Positions 1 to 11,285 of a stretch of 64,000 nt of DNA are shown in pieces. A model generated the notes under the pieces. It was given only the letters and a program-made list of their open reading frames with translations. It had not been told where the DNA came from and searched no databases. The stretch is from Colletotrichum lupini (Eukaryota > Ascomycota > Sordariomycetes > Glomerellales > Glomerellaceae). Location of the stretch: assembly GCF_023278565.1 (NCBI RefSeq), contig NC_064682.1, forward strand, positions 1,178,001 through 1,242,000, given 5' to 3'. The position numbers were made by a program, and so were the translations under genes. Position 1 is the first letter of the stretch, and each line of letters starts with the position of its first letter.

Positions 1-960
1 TCAAAACAATCGTGCTTTATATTCGTATTCATACATCCGAATTGGCTAGTGTTGGCTAGCAGCCAGGAATTTCTAGTGAACCCACGACATTTGTAAGCCT
101 GTACAGGATTTATCAGCGTAAAATCTGTATAGAATCTGAAGACTCGACTGAACCCTAGCTTAGAAGATTCTGGGCTGATCATGGGGATGGATCGGTCCGC
201 TTGTCGTGGTACGGACTGCTCCGGTTCGCCTCCTGGTCCGACATGTCGGCCAATGGGGGGCCTACGCCGATTCAGCTCGGATTACCCCCACACCACGCTA
301 TAAATTTGAGTAGTGAGCCAGCAACCACCGGTCTCACTACGACCAAAGTAATACGTCATCTCGTTCTTCTTTCCCTACAATAACGAATGTAGCAAGGCAT
401 TCCATGGTGCACTTCTAGTTGACTTAGACATGTGTATCTCCCTATGCTGTTCGAGTCTAGGTCCGACCTACTGATCCAGGCTTCGCTGTAGACCCTCAGT
501 CCTCGCATGCTGCTACATTAACGACCAACTTGAGCAGTGCCATGCGTGACTTCTTCAGGCTCTAGCATACTTGAATATCTTTACGTCTTTAAAGTGCTAA
601 TTGTCAAGTAAACTGCTAAATTTCAAAGATTTAGCAACGCCCTGCCAAATCTACGCCCGCACTCTTATACACAAGTTGGCGGGGGCAACTTCCGGCTGTC
701 AACTTGGTCAATGCCAACCCCGGTGCTCCCTGGTTTACTCACGTAAAAATAAACCGACTCTCATCTTCACGTTAACCAAATGTAGGACTACTTTAATTAA
801 ACATAAAAATACTATCTAAAAGTAACTTCCGAGTCTAGCTAGCGCATAGTTCTATGCAAGCTTAAGTGATATCTCGAGGCTCTTATATATTATTTAGATA
901 ATGATCTAATTTCTATAGCTTCCTTCTGTCTTCTTAAACCGCATGTTTGTTAAAGTATAC
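1..960. other. Left-edge stretch without a recognisable gene
   Basis: I see no coding region here. The two short open frames at 201-383 and 601-819 lack any recognisable motif, and the second begins at TTG. The last 100 bases or so become AT-rich towards the retrotransposon that starts at 966. It may be degenerate intergenic or repeat DNA. Confidence 0.5.
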
Positions 961-965
961 TGTAC

Positions 966-1170
966 TATTAAATTAGAAGTCTAATTCGACCGCGGCATAC
1001 AGCCGACTGCGCAGGGGCCAATTAGGGGCCCTATTTACGATTATTATAGCTAGCCCAACCTATAGTTAGAACCTCCTTTTTATACTTACTACGCAGATAT
1101 TTATATAATTTAATTAATCTCTTCGTTAACTACGGTTCGAACTAACTACCCTATAATAGGGATATTAATA
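966..1170 (+). repeat. 5' LTR of copia copy 1
   Basis: A 205-bp direct repeat partner of 7796-8000. Its first bases read TATTAAATTAG where less mutated copies have TGTCGGATTAG, and its inner end reads ATATTAATA in place of ATACCAACA. Both changes are C-to-T or G-to-A transitions. The middle part still keeps several CA sites. Confidence 0.93.
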
Positions 1171-4100
1171 CTAATTAGTAATTAAACTTTACTATTATAA
1201 ATTAGTAAAGTATCTCGTTATATAAAAAAGACGACCTCTTAATACCGCACGGGATAAGAGATTTATATTAATTAACTTTACGGAAGTAAATAAAAAAGGA
1301 AGCAATTCTTAAATATTATACGGAATTAAGTAATTATAGCCCTTTATTACTTACGAGAGGTCGACGTTTACTACGTTAAACTACGTTAATTAACAGAACC
1401 GCTTAAGTAACTAGCCTTTTACTATCGCCCTAAGTAGCTTTTTTACTAAACGACTTTTCTATAGCCGGCCCGCGATTAAAAATTAACTAGTTAAATTAGT
1501 AAAAGTACGGTATAAAAGAGTACCGCGCGATCGAAAAAGGGGATTTCTAAATATAAATATTCTTACTTAGTAACGAAGGTAACCCTATAAGAGTTATTAA
1601 GCTAAGAGATCTATAGTATATAAAAAAGTCTATTATTATAAAGATCTTATAAGTACGACCTTAAGCCTACGATCTAAACGACCTCTTCGTAGCTTTTTTA
1701 ACTACCCCCTAGGTATTACTTAAGAATATAATATAGGGGACGGTTTAATAAGGGAGGAGGGGATTTAAAGGTCTTAATAGTATTGAGCTAAGAGTATTAC
1801 GGATCTTAGAGATTAACTTAAGAAAAAGGCGGCTACCCTAAAGTAGTCCTACGACCTCCCGCTAAAATTATTATTAGCTTAAAAAAAGGCTAAAAAAACG
1901 AGGATCTAAGGGGAAAAGAAAAGAATCCTCTAGAGGGCTACTAAAGGGCTTCTTTTTTATATTAGCTCCCGGCGCGAGATTACTAATTTTAAAAAATTAA
2001 CTAAAGAAGCTATTTAGATATTATAAAGAGCACGAGGCTTAGGAGGCTAGAAGTATACGGGATAGCGGAAATTAGTAACTAGTAAAAATCCCAAGACTAA
2101 TTACTATATCTTCTTATAATAATATAAACGTCTGCCGCTACTATTATTAAAAAGAACTACTAAAACCTACCCTTTTTTACTAAATAAAAAGGAGGATCTT
2201 AGTAAGTACGATAGCTAGCGATTTAGAAAGGTAGTAATAATCGTTAGAAATAGTAAAAACGAGAGTAGTAGCGAGATAGTAAGAGGAAGTAAGAATCTCT
2301 TAAACCTTAATAAATTCGTTAAGTAGTAAAAGTACGGATTTATTATAACTAGCGCGCGGATTAAATATATCCCTATTAAAATTAAATACGCTAACGACTA
2401 TTAATATAGGCATAAGCTAGAGCACGACCCTTAGCGAGTTAGGGTAAAAAAGAAGAGAACAAAACCCGATCCTAAATAGAATCCTAATCCCTTATAAATA
2501 AGTAAATATTAACCCGGACTATTAGGGGACGTAGATATATAGAATCGCAGATTAGCTTAATAATAAATAAATAAACGCGGCATTAATCTATTTAACTAAG
2601 GTTTATAAGAAAAAGGGGCTATAGGGGTAACCCTTATTTTATAAAATCGTAAATAACCTTAGCTACTAGCTAGATAAATAGTTCGCGAGCGCAAGCCTAG
2701 GAATTATAAAAGTAGTTAATAAATTCCTTTACGGGCGAGGGGTATTACTAGCGTAATTATAATCGTAAGAGCTATACGAAATACTAATAACGATAATTAT
2801 AGAGGAGGAATTCGTACTATAGAACTAGGTATAGGTCGATAAAGCGTATAATCGCTTTAACGAATTTAGAAAAAGGGTAAACGACCTAGATTTCCTCCCT
2901 ATAATTACTAACGGAAATCTATTATTATAAAAGGATATACTAGGGCAAAATATAGTACTAGAAGTACGATAATCGATAATTCTATTTATTTCGATCTATA
3001 ACTTATTACTATTACTAATACGAAATTCGGCGCCGATCGGCTAATAAAAAAAGAAATAAACGACCTAAAGTTATTAATAATACGTAGCGACGTAGGGTTC
3101 GTATATAGATATTAAAAATTTAATAACGAATACGAAGTAATTTATAAACCTTAAAAAGATCTTCTTAAAAGAGAAATTATACTCTAGGGGGAAGTATAAG
3201 GTCTTATAAAAAACCCTAACGATGTTTTATAATTACTACGAAAAAGTCGGAATTAGGGAATACTAATACTATTCGGTAATTAATATCGTACTCGTAAGTA
3301 AAGCCTCTAATTATTATTACGAAGCGGTACGTAATCTCGATTAAAACGACTTTTTTAATATAATTAACGTAATCTAAAGCCGCTTCGAGACCTATAATAA
3401 GAACCTAGAGCTCCTATCTAAGCTACGAGCGATTTCTTTTGTATTTATAGTTAGGATAATAAAGGGCAAATCGTAAGTAGAGATCCTCGAAGAGCTTATT
3501 GATCGAATTAATAAGCTAGCGAAAACCTAGCTAAATAAGGGGATAAACGAGCGGAAAGTCGGATATTTCTATACCGTAATTTAGCGTATACTAGAGGTAA
3601 AAATCACTTTATACTAAGTACTTAAAAACTACGAAACGCTCTACTTAAGGCTAAGATATAGTTTTAATATTAAAATAAGAATGCCGCGCTAAACCTATTT
3701 CTAAATATACGACGGCCCTTATTAATAATATTAAGTCGATCGAACGTATAATAAAAAAAAAAAAGAGGCTAGATACGGCAATCGCTAATAAGGAGGCCCA
3801 GATTCGTTAAATAGGTAGAGATTTAACTTATAAATAGGGTAATAAAAGAAGTAATATTATATTTATAAAAAGGATAGATATTAATTAAGTAACTATTCTA
3901 AGGAAGAGCGTACTAAATTATATAAATAATATAAAAAGTCGAGAGTAGTAAATAGTAAAACTAGCCCTCGTTAGTTTAACTAATTCCTCATTATATATAA
4001 AAGTAGATCTAGGGGTACGGAACTTAGTAATAGTAATTAAAGTAGCGGCCTAAAGCATATACCCCCTATAAGAGATTCGGAAGATAAGGAAGATCTTACT

Positions 4101-4898
4101 TATTATATTAACGAATTAAATTATAACGAAATTAACGATATTAACTACTCTTTTTTCGCCCCGTTAGCCTCTAGAGGATATACGAGGCTAAATAAGTAGA
4201 GAGTAGCGGAAGCTCTTAATAAGTAAGCTTTTATTTATAAATAGTAAGGGAAGGTCCCTTAGATAACGGATACGGAGGCGGCTAAAAGGGCAAATCTAAT
4301 AGGGCCGAAGCCTATTTTCTTAACGATTAAGGAAAAGACGCTATCTCTCTTAATATTTAAAAAAAAGGAATATAGTACTAAGTAAATCTAAGGGTAGCTA
4401 GAGGGGTCCTTTTTATACTACTTAAATCCCTCGAATACTAAGCTCGTATAAGCATTCTATACGAGCGAAAGGTATAGCCTAGACGATTTTTATAAGATTA
4501 TCCTAAATACTAGGGTATCGTAATAATTAATTAAAAAAAAAGGGCAATTCTAAGTACTATAAAAAATCGCATTAGTAACGCTTAATACGTTAACAATAAG
4601 TATTACGAAAATTAGTTTCGGCCTAAGTAGAAAAGTTATTACTCTAAGTATAATAAAAATAGAGACGTACTTCGGAATAATAACTTTCTATATTTTACCT
4701 ATTAATACCCCATTTCTCCTATATCTAAAAAACATAGATTGACTAAGTATTATATTTAATAATACGAAGAATAGAATCTTTAATAATAAGTACTTCGAGG
4801 TAATCGAACGACGATAGGGGTATACGTTTATAAAGCTTACTAATAATACGAAGTCGATTAATTACCTAACGGAAAGTGAGCTTAGAAAACTATACTAG

Positions 4899-5072
4899 AG
4901 ATTTGGGCACCCGTCGGTTACGAGGCTATATAACCTCTTAAAGTAATTAGGTAATAATAATATTAAAATAGGGGCGCTAGAGTAGTTAATAAAAGTATAC
5001 TACTAATATTAAATAAATGCGCAGAGCCTACGTAAATTTAAATTTAAATTGCGTAATAAGCTTAACTTTAAT
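4899..5072 (+). other. Degenerate GAG-pre-integrase / integrase relic in copy 1
   Basis: Reading through stop codons, the frame at 4899-4940 gives RFGHPSVTRLYNLL, matching the GAG-pre-integrase LxH..GH type segment of fungal copia polyproteins. The region from 5031 gives a basic KFKFKLRNKLNF-like stretch that precedes an integrase-core-like segment. Stops that interrupt it look like former Gln or Trp codons. Not functional. Confidence 0.75.
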
Positions 5073-6259
5073 TAGGAAATCGTCGTCAATATCTTTTGCT
5101 TAAATAGTCGGCTAGTATTATATATAATTAACGTAGCTATATCCTTCTAAGTAAGGTAATTCCTCCGGGATCTATAAGTAAAAATAGTATAAGTAGCCTT
5201 ATAAAAAAGCTAGATCGATATATACTAAGGACCGCTAGATAGTATTAGAACCGACGTTAGTACTAGCTTTAAGTTAGTAAAATTTAGGGATAATACGACG
5301 GCTTACGGTATATAGCTAAAAATCGTACCCGTTAAAGCGCACTATAATATTAAAAAAGTAAAAAGGGTATACTAGTAGTTAAAAAGGGCGTTTAGAATTA
5401 TTAAAAAAGAAAATCCGGATTTTACTAACGACGAATGCCTCTAGATAGTACTTAAATACTATAATAATACTATAGGGCCTAACGGACTTATACTAACGCT
5501 ATTAGTATTTAGAGTATATTTAAGAACGACCTTAGCTTTATTACTATCGCTAGGTATAAGCTAACGAGCCCGAGTAGTTAAAAAAGTAATGCGGGTACTG
5601 CGCGAGGTAAGCGTAAAAAAGTAAATTAATAAAATAATTACTACGCACAATAGGCCTAATATAAAAAATAATCTAAATATACTACTAAATTCGGATATAC
5701 GAATATAGCGCGAAATTACTTAATAATAGGCTAGGCTATATAAGTTAATTTCTATTAACGAGCGCTTTTATATAGTTACGAGAGATCGTAACTAGCTACT
5801 CGAAGTATTAATTATAGTAGTTAGACCGTACTATATAGATCTTAACGAGGTAATTTCTAACCTATAAAAAGAAGAAGAGCTAGGGGAAACTATATAACCC
5901 GTAATAGAGGTATAAGAAATTATCCTTAACGAAATCGTCGTAATAGTATTAACAAATGACGAAGAAAAGGAAATTACTAAAAAGGCACTAATACTACTAG
6001 CGAGATGTTATAAAAAACTACAACGGTAAGCCCTAACGCGGTAATTTATTACTAATAACGAGGTAATTAATACTTTTTATATAGTAAAAGAGAAAGCTAA
6101 TTTCGAGCTAGCGGTTAAACTACGTAAAAAAGGCGTAATTATAACTATTAAAAAACCGTATAAGGGATTAGATCTTATCGAAGTAGATACTCTTTGCGAT
6201 CGAGGGGTCTATCGATTTATCCTATAGAACTTAGAAAAATATATAAACCTCTATATATT

Positions 6260-7560
6260 TAAATTACGAATAGTTCGTAAGATTAAAGGGAAAGGAATAC
6301 CCTAGCCGTACGAGAAGTTTAGATACGTAATTTAGGGGTACGGTAATATTAAAAAGGCAACGTTGCTTATATAATCGCCTATTATATAGCGCTATAGCTA
6401 ACGATTAATAATAGTACTAATAGTATTATTACGGAAAAAGGGATACGAGATTTAGAGCCGTGATATTACCTAGGCCTATACCTAATCGGCTACAGGGCTT
6501 ATAAGGAAAATCCTGGCCCATTTACTAAAGGAAATAGCTAGTAAGTACTTAGAAAGCACGATTATTAAAGTGCTTAAGCTACTATATAGGCTCGCAGAAT
6601 CGGGTACTTATTAATAAGCTACTTACTACGATTTTTATATTAATTAACTATTAATAGTTACTTTTATATACGACCCGTGCTTATTAGTTACGGAGTACGA
6701 AGGTAACTAATTTAGGATCGTTGGAATATAAACCGACGATATATTAGGCCTATTTAATATTAACTTTATAAAAAAGGAGGATAAGGAGCTTTAGAAAGCG
6801 GGCTTCGTAATAAAGCTAAAAGAGGTCCTTATAATAAATACCCCCTTAGTATTTAATAGTAGGATTTTTATAATTAAAGGGGAAAACGTCGTTTTTTAAT
6901 AAAAGGGGTAGGGCGAGAAGATTAACCTCGTCGATCTAAACGTAATTAATATTAAAAAGCGGTATAAGGCTAAGCTCGCGCGAGGGGTATATATTACGAA
7001 TATTTATTAGCTTAAGGCGACTTTTAATTATATTAAAATAGCGCAGGCTATAAATCTAACCGAACGAGACGTCGAGGTATTTAATAAATAGCTTAAGTAG
7101 TAATAAACGAATCTCGATCGAGGTCTTATCTATTACCTAATCGACTTTGCGACTAGTAAGCTTTACGTCTTTATTAATAGGTTATTTACGAATAATAACG
7201 ACCTTACTTCGTACTTAGGGTATATTATTATCCTAGCTAACGAGAGTATAAGCGAGAGCGAATTTACTATATACGGTAATATAATCTATTACTCGTTAAC
7301 TAAAAATAAGTAGGTAATAAGAAGTATATTAGCGTTAGACGTTTATAATATAATTAACGGCGTTAACCTCTCTTACGTAATTTTAATAACACTAAGGAAG
7401 ATTACTAATTAAATTAGCCTTTTACCTATTCTAACGGTTATTTATACTAATTCCTACTCGCTATATAAATACCTTATTAAATTAAGAACGATAAAGGAAA
7501 AGAGGCTTATAATCGATATTATAGCCCTTAGGTAATCGTATAAAAGGCGCGAGATACTTA
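6260..7560 (+). other. Degenerate reverse transcriptase and RNase H relic in copy 1
   Basis: Translation through stops shows a fungal copia reverse transcriptase pattern with a (Q)TDDILG box; TAA at 6729-6731 stands where Gln is expected and Asp-Asp lies at 6735-6740. Further on, 7110-7400 gives an RNase H-like stretch with segments such as FATSKLYVF and ILANESI. The order integrase, reverse transcriptase, RNase H places the element in Ty1/copia, not gypsy. Stop codons make it non-functional. Confidence 0.78.
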
Positions 7561-7795
7561 AGATCCGTTAGATTAATAATAAAGATAACCTCGTAGACGC
7601 TTTTACGAAAATAGTACTAAATAAGGGATTAGAGTAATTCGTAAGTAATAGAAAAGTTATTATACGAATAAAAAGATAAGTTATATAAAAAGAGTAAAGA
7701 AAAGGGGGAAAAGGAGACGACTTAATAAACGGGCCCGAGGTTAAATTATACCTCTAACCGTAGCGGTTAAATCGATAAAAAAAAAAGAAAGTTAG

Positions 7796-8000
7796 TATCG
7801 GATTAAAAGTCTAATTTAACTGCGGTATATAGCCGACTGCGCAGGGGCTAATTAGGGGCCTTATTTACGATTATCGTAGCTAGCTTAACTTATAGTTAGA
7901 ACCTCTTTTTTATACCTACTACGCAGATATTTATATAGTTTAATTAATCTCTTCGTTAACTACGGTTCGAACTAACTACTTTATAATAGGGATACCAACA
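7796..8000 (+). repeat. 3' LTR of copia copy 1
   Basis: A 205-bp partner of 966-1170. The outer end keeps ATACCAACA, which is probably the unmutated LTR terminus, as the other copies read ATACTAACA there. A purine-rich run just upstream (about 7776-7792) is the likely polypurine tract. Confidence 0.93.
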
Positions 8001-8018
8001 TGTACAAATCTTTACGAC

Positions 8019-8594
8019 TCATAATTTGTTCTTAATTGAGATATACAAGACCTCCGCTGTTGCAAGCACTTCGCCGTTCTCATCCTCTAATTGAGCCGCA
8101 ACAAAATACTTGCGGCCCTCAACTCTGGCTATCCTCGATCTCACTAGCACCGTTCCCGGCGCAGGAACAGGCTTTCGAAATGACGTGTTCAAGTAACCCG
8201 TTCTGAAATCTTTGTTGGGCTCTGTACCCGCCGGCCTCTGGGCTACAATGTGAATGCCCGTAACTTCATCCATCACCAAGGCAACAACGCCTCCGTGAGC
8301 CGTCTCGGGAAACCCAATCATGCCATGGTCAAACGTGATGAGAGAACACAACTCATCGACCTTCCAATCGGGACCTTGCGGCTTGGGGTGTATGATCAAC
8401 CAGGCTTTGATTGTGTCTGGTGTGTTGAGAGTCCCGCCGACGTACGTGTTCTCTCTTGTAGGAAGAACAGTTCTGTTTTGGGAGACTTGCACCACGTGGG
8501 ACGAAGTATCGGATTGACTGAGGAGTCTGGCACACCATGGGATGGATGCGAAATGCTTGTAATCAGGGTGTGACTTGACGTCGGTGTCAGTCAT
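8019..8594 (-). CDS. Hotdog-fold thioesterase (PaaI / 4HBT family)
   Basis: An intron-free frame of 191 aa. The start is taken at ATG 8594 because the conserved part begins soon after; the open frame runs upstream to 8942 but that part has no family features. The segment around FPETAHGGVVALVMDEVTG fits the 4HBT signature, in which the HGG motif caps a long helix carrying the acidic residue. The family hydrolyses acyl-CoA thioesters. It is followed on the same strand side by an acyl-CoA dehydrogenase and a CoA ligase, which suggests one acyl-CoA pathway: releasing or proofreading the acyl chain. Copia copy 1 begins 18 bp beyond the stop, in the 3' UTR, so the coding part looks intact. The substrate cannot be read from the sequence. 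Confidence 0.82.
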   Translation of the reverse strand: MTDTDVKSHPDYKHFASIPWCARLLSQSDTSSHVVQVSQNRTVLPTRENTYVGGTLNTPDTIKAWLIIHPKPQGPDWKVDELCSLITFDHGMIGFPETAHGGVVALVMDEVTGIHIVAQRPAGTEPNKDFRTGYLNTSFRKPVPAPGTVLVRSRIARVEGRKYFVAAQLEDENGEVLATAEVLYISIKNKL

Positions 8595-9162
8595 GGTCGG
8601 CGAGTTGATAACTGGGTCAATAAGGAACTCAAGACGTTGATGACAGAATTGCAAGTGACAAGTGAGGGTGAGGGGTCCGGCCCCGACACCTCGGGTTCGG
8701 ACTGTTGCGGTGGGTCTCACGAGACACCCGAGGTAGTGTAACTTGGAGGGGAAACTAGCGCAGGGGTTGGAGGACCCTATCGCGTCCTTGCAGTTAAGCT
8801 GAATGCACATGGAGGCTTGTCTAGGACTAGCTAGCACAAGAGGCGTACAACCCTGAGCATTTTTCTGCACTCCATCAACGGCCACTTGTCGATATATCGG
8901 ACGACACGTGGACGTCTCGGTTTTGGTCTCATTCTCGAACACTTCGTATCATGGTCCAAGTAGCGGCTTCAGCACCCATGACTCGCAGCCCAGCCATGCC
9001 ATGTCACCACGTAATATTGAACCTTTGCGGATCACGGAAGCAATAGCGCTATTCTAGACAACCGACACCAGTCATACATAACATGCAATGAAGTCGGTTC
9101 AGGGCTACAGAAAGTGAGTTTTAAGCTTGTTATAATCTGATTTCCAAGCCATCGAAAGCTTC
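8595..9162. other. Intergenic: thioesterase promoter and dehydrogenase 3' flank
   Basis: A gap of 568 bp between two genes on the minus strand. The thioesterase frame stays open to 8942, but without domain features, so this part is treated as 5' UTR or promoter. No other gene is seen. Confidence 0.5.
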
Positions 9163-10431
9163 TTAGAGTTTCGCGCCTCGATCAGAAGCTCGTTTGTGCT
9201 CCTCGCGCCACGCAAGGTCACTCAGAATCTCCTCACTCCCCCCACCAATGACTTTCAAACGGAGGTCCCGAGAAATCTGCTCCGTCATGGTCACCCCCTT
9301 TTCGTAGCCTATTCCGCCGTGGATTTGCTGGCTCTCTCTAACGGCTTGCTCTACGATCCTGCCGCCTTGGATCTTTGCCAACGCAATTCTGCTTGCAACG
9401 TCCTTGGTCTGCCAGCCGTGAATATGGACGTGGTAGGCAATTTGCTCCAGCCACGCCCAATGGCCCTCGACCTCGCGAGCAAGCGCCGCCAGCTTATGCC
9501 GTATAATCTGATTCGAGGCGAGAGGTTTTCCAAATGTCTCTCGATCATGTGCGTGCTGCAGTGCCTCCGAAAGACATATTCGGGCTTGTCTGTTGCAGTC
9601 CACTGTGAGGATGAAGCGCTCCTTATTGAAGTTTCGCATGATGATAGGGAACGCCCCGTTCTCTTTGCCCAGCAAGTTATCAGCTGGCACCTTCACGTCT
9701 TCCAATACGACCCATGAGGAACCACCGGCGTTGTGCCCGGAATTGTGGATCTTCCTGATCGTGACACCGGGGGAGTTCAAAGGCACGACCAGCAGCGAGA
9801 TACCACTCCGCCCTGGCTCGCCCATTCGGACGGCGGTGGTCATGTGGGTTGCCCAAGGTGCTCCCGTAACCCACTTCTTGCGGCCGTTGACGACATAGTG
9901 TTTGCCGTCGGGAGCTTTCTCTGCAGCAGCCCGGATGGCGCTCACATCACTGCCGGCCGTGGGCTCCGTGATGGCGAGACAGAAGCTAGTCTCCCAGGTA
10001 AAGAGACCAGGAAGCCATCGTCTCTTCTGCTCCTCAGTCCCGGCAGCAAAGATGGGCGGCGCACCCACATTGGATGCCCCCGCCAGAGCGAGGGGGACCC
10101 CACTGGGCATGCGGGCCATCTCGTCCATGAGAATCAGCTCGTGAAAGACATCCAGCTTGTCGAACGCAATACCCGCAACAGTCATGAGTTCCTTGGGTCG
10201 GTACTCTTTTGGGACATCGAGGAAAGCAAGACCGGACTTGGCAAACTTCAACCTCGCTGATAGAGGGGCTTCCCCAGCTGCCTCCCATTCCTGCGCGTAG
10301 GGAAGCAAGTGAGTGTCGACAAAGTCTCGTACGTACGTCTGGAACCGCCGGTGAGAGTCATTGTAGTAGGGACTCTCCAGAGCATGGAACCACGCCGGCT
10401 CGCCCCACCTGAATCCCGTGTTAGATGACAA
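9163..10431 (-). CDS. Acyl-CoA dehydrogenase (FAD flavoprotein)
   Basis: A frame of 422 codons covering the whole acyl-CoA dehydrogenase fold: helical N-terminal part, beta domain with the FAD-binding ITEPTAGSD and KKWVTGA motifs (about residues 154-192), and C-terminal helices with HDRETFGKPLA. The base in medium-chain enzymes sits in a YEGT context; here that place reads IGGGSEE. Instead NFNKERF (Glu about 271) matches the helix-G glutamate of isovaleryl-/long-chain-type enzymes, so I assign catalysis to that residue. The frame opens at a TTG, so the true start must lie in an upstream exon. An ATG at 10547 followed by a GTAAGG donor is the best candidate, but its reading phase does not join cleanly. 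It probably introduces a 2,3-double bond in an acyl-CoA made by the adjacent CoA ligase. Confidence 0.9.
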   Translation of the reverse strand: MSSNTGFRWGEPAWFHALESPYYNDSHRRFQTYVRDFVDTHLLPYAQEWEAAGEAPLSARLKFAKSGLAFLDVPKEYRPKELMTVAGIAFDKLDVFHELILMDEMARMPSGVPLALAGASNVGAPPIFAAGTEEQKRRWLPGLFTWETSFCLAITEPTAGSDVSAIRAAAEKAPDGKHYVVNGRKKWVTGAPWATHMTTAVRMGEPGRSGISLLVVPLNSPGVTIRKIHNSGHNAGGSSWVVLEDVKVPADNLLGKENGAFPIIMRNFNKERFILTVDCNRQARICLSEALQHAHDRETFGKPLASNQIIRHKLAALAREVEGHWAWLEQIAYHVHIHGWQTKDVASRIALAKIQGGRIVEQAVRESQQIHGGIGYEKGVTMTEQISRDLRLKVIGGGSEEILSDLAWREEHKRASDRGAKL

Positions 10432-10547
10432 CTTGAACGAATGAGGAAAAAGGAGGGATCGGGGTAGTACGGAGCGAGGACGCCTGTCGTCTTGTATTCC
10501 TTACCGGGACCGGCCTGCCTTGATCCTTTGGCGGTTATCTCGGACAT

Positions 10548-11285
10548 GTTGCAATTTCGTTGCCAGTTCTGTGACCTGTTATGCATTTGATGTGCGGAGA
10601 TTGGTGCTGATGACTGGACATCCGTGTCCAAGGGGCATGGGTCTCCTAATTGAATGAGCTGGTCCTTGAGAGCACTTGGGAACGCTTTTTGATGAAGTAG
10701 CAGGCGATAGACATCGCGCGGGGAAGAGGAAGTTGCAACCAAAGCATGTTACGCTAAAAACTTTGCGTTTGCAGGGAAGCACTTTCAAGTGAAGTTTGTA
10801 TCAGACGTGACTAGTTCAATGCGATGCGATCAAGTTGGCGCGAGTCAAGAGAGCAAAAATCAACGGCGATTGCTCAATCTGGCCGGTTCCGCCTGGACTC
10901 CGCTTCAGCTCAAGAGGTGTTGGTGTTGGTCAGTTCGTCCGGGGAAGACAACAAGGGTTATCGGTCTTGGCCTCCGAGAGACAACCCGCGGGGTCCTGAC
11001 AAAAGTCCGAGGACCTGGATCCCGCTCCGTACCACGCGCCTACCAGCCCCAATCAAGAGAGCTTGCCTAACGTGATTTACGACCAGTGCATCGTAGCGAG
11101 AACAAAAGCTTGTTTCATTGACAATCCCAGTTATTCCGTTGTGGAGTGCCAGCGACTCGTTTAATTCGTGGTGATTCAAATCCCCTCACGCGGCAAGGGG
11201 GTGCCTACAACTTCTTTTAGACTTTGGTGCAACAACGTCAAGTACTCTCTACACAACTTCACACGTCGTATGAATAAACATATAA
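10548..11285. other. Intergenic: dehydrogenase promoter and CoA-ligase 3' flank
   Basis: About 740 bp with only short overlapping frames lacking motifs. It would hold the promoter of the acyl-CoA dehydrogenase and the 3' UTR of the CoA ligase. Confidence 0.5.

Larger units (their letters stand above)
966..8000 (+). mobile_element. Ty1/copia LTR retrotransposon, copy 1, RIP-degenerated
   Basis: A complete element of 7035 bp with 205-bp LTRs, flanked by the 5-bp target duplication TGTAC (961-965 and 8001-8005). The interior is very AT-rich, almost lacks CA and TG dinucleotides while keeping CG, and is full of TAA and TAG in every frame, which is the expected outcome of RIP. Degenerate protein relics appear in the copia order: GAG-pre-integrase/integrase (about 4.9-5.2 kb), reverse transcriptase with a TDD box (about 6.3-6.8 kb) and RNase H (about 7.1-7.4 kb). 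A purine-rich tract precedes the 3' LTR. Compared with the other copies it lacks about 330 bp near position 2003 and about 59 bp near 1505. It inserted 18 bp beyond the stop codon of the thioesterase gene. Confidence 0.95.

Noticed and set aside
966..8000. The elements as Ty3/gypsy retrotransposons
   Set aside because: The integrase relic precedes the reverse transcriptase, and the TDD-type box matches fungal copia, so gypsy is excluded.
8595..8942. An N-terminal extension of the thioesterase frame to 307 aa
   Set aside because: The added 116 residues have no family features, and the in-frame ATG at 8594 gives a normal-sized hotdog protein.
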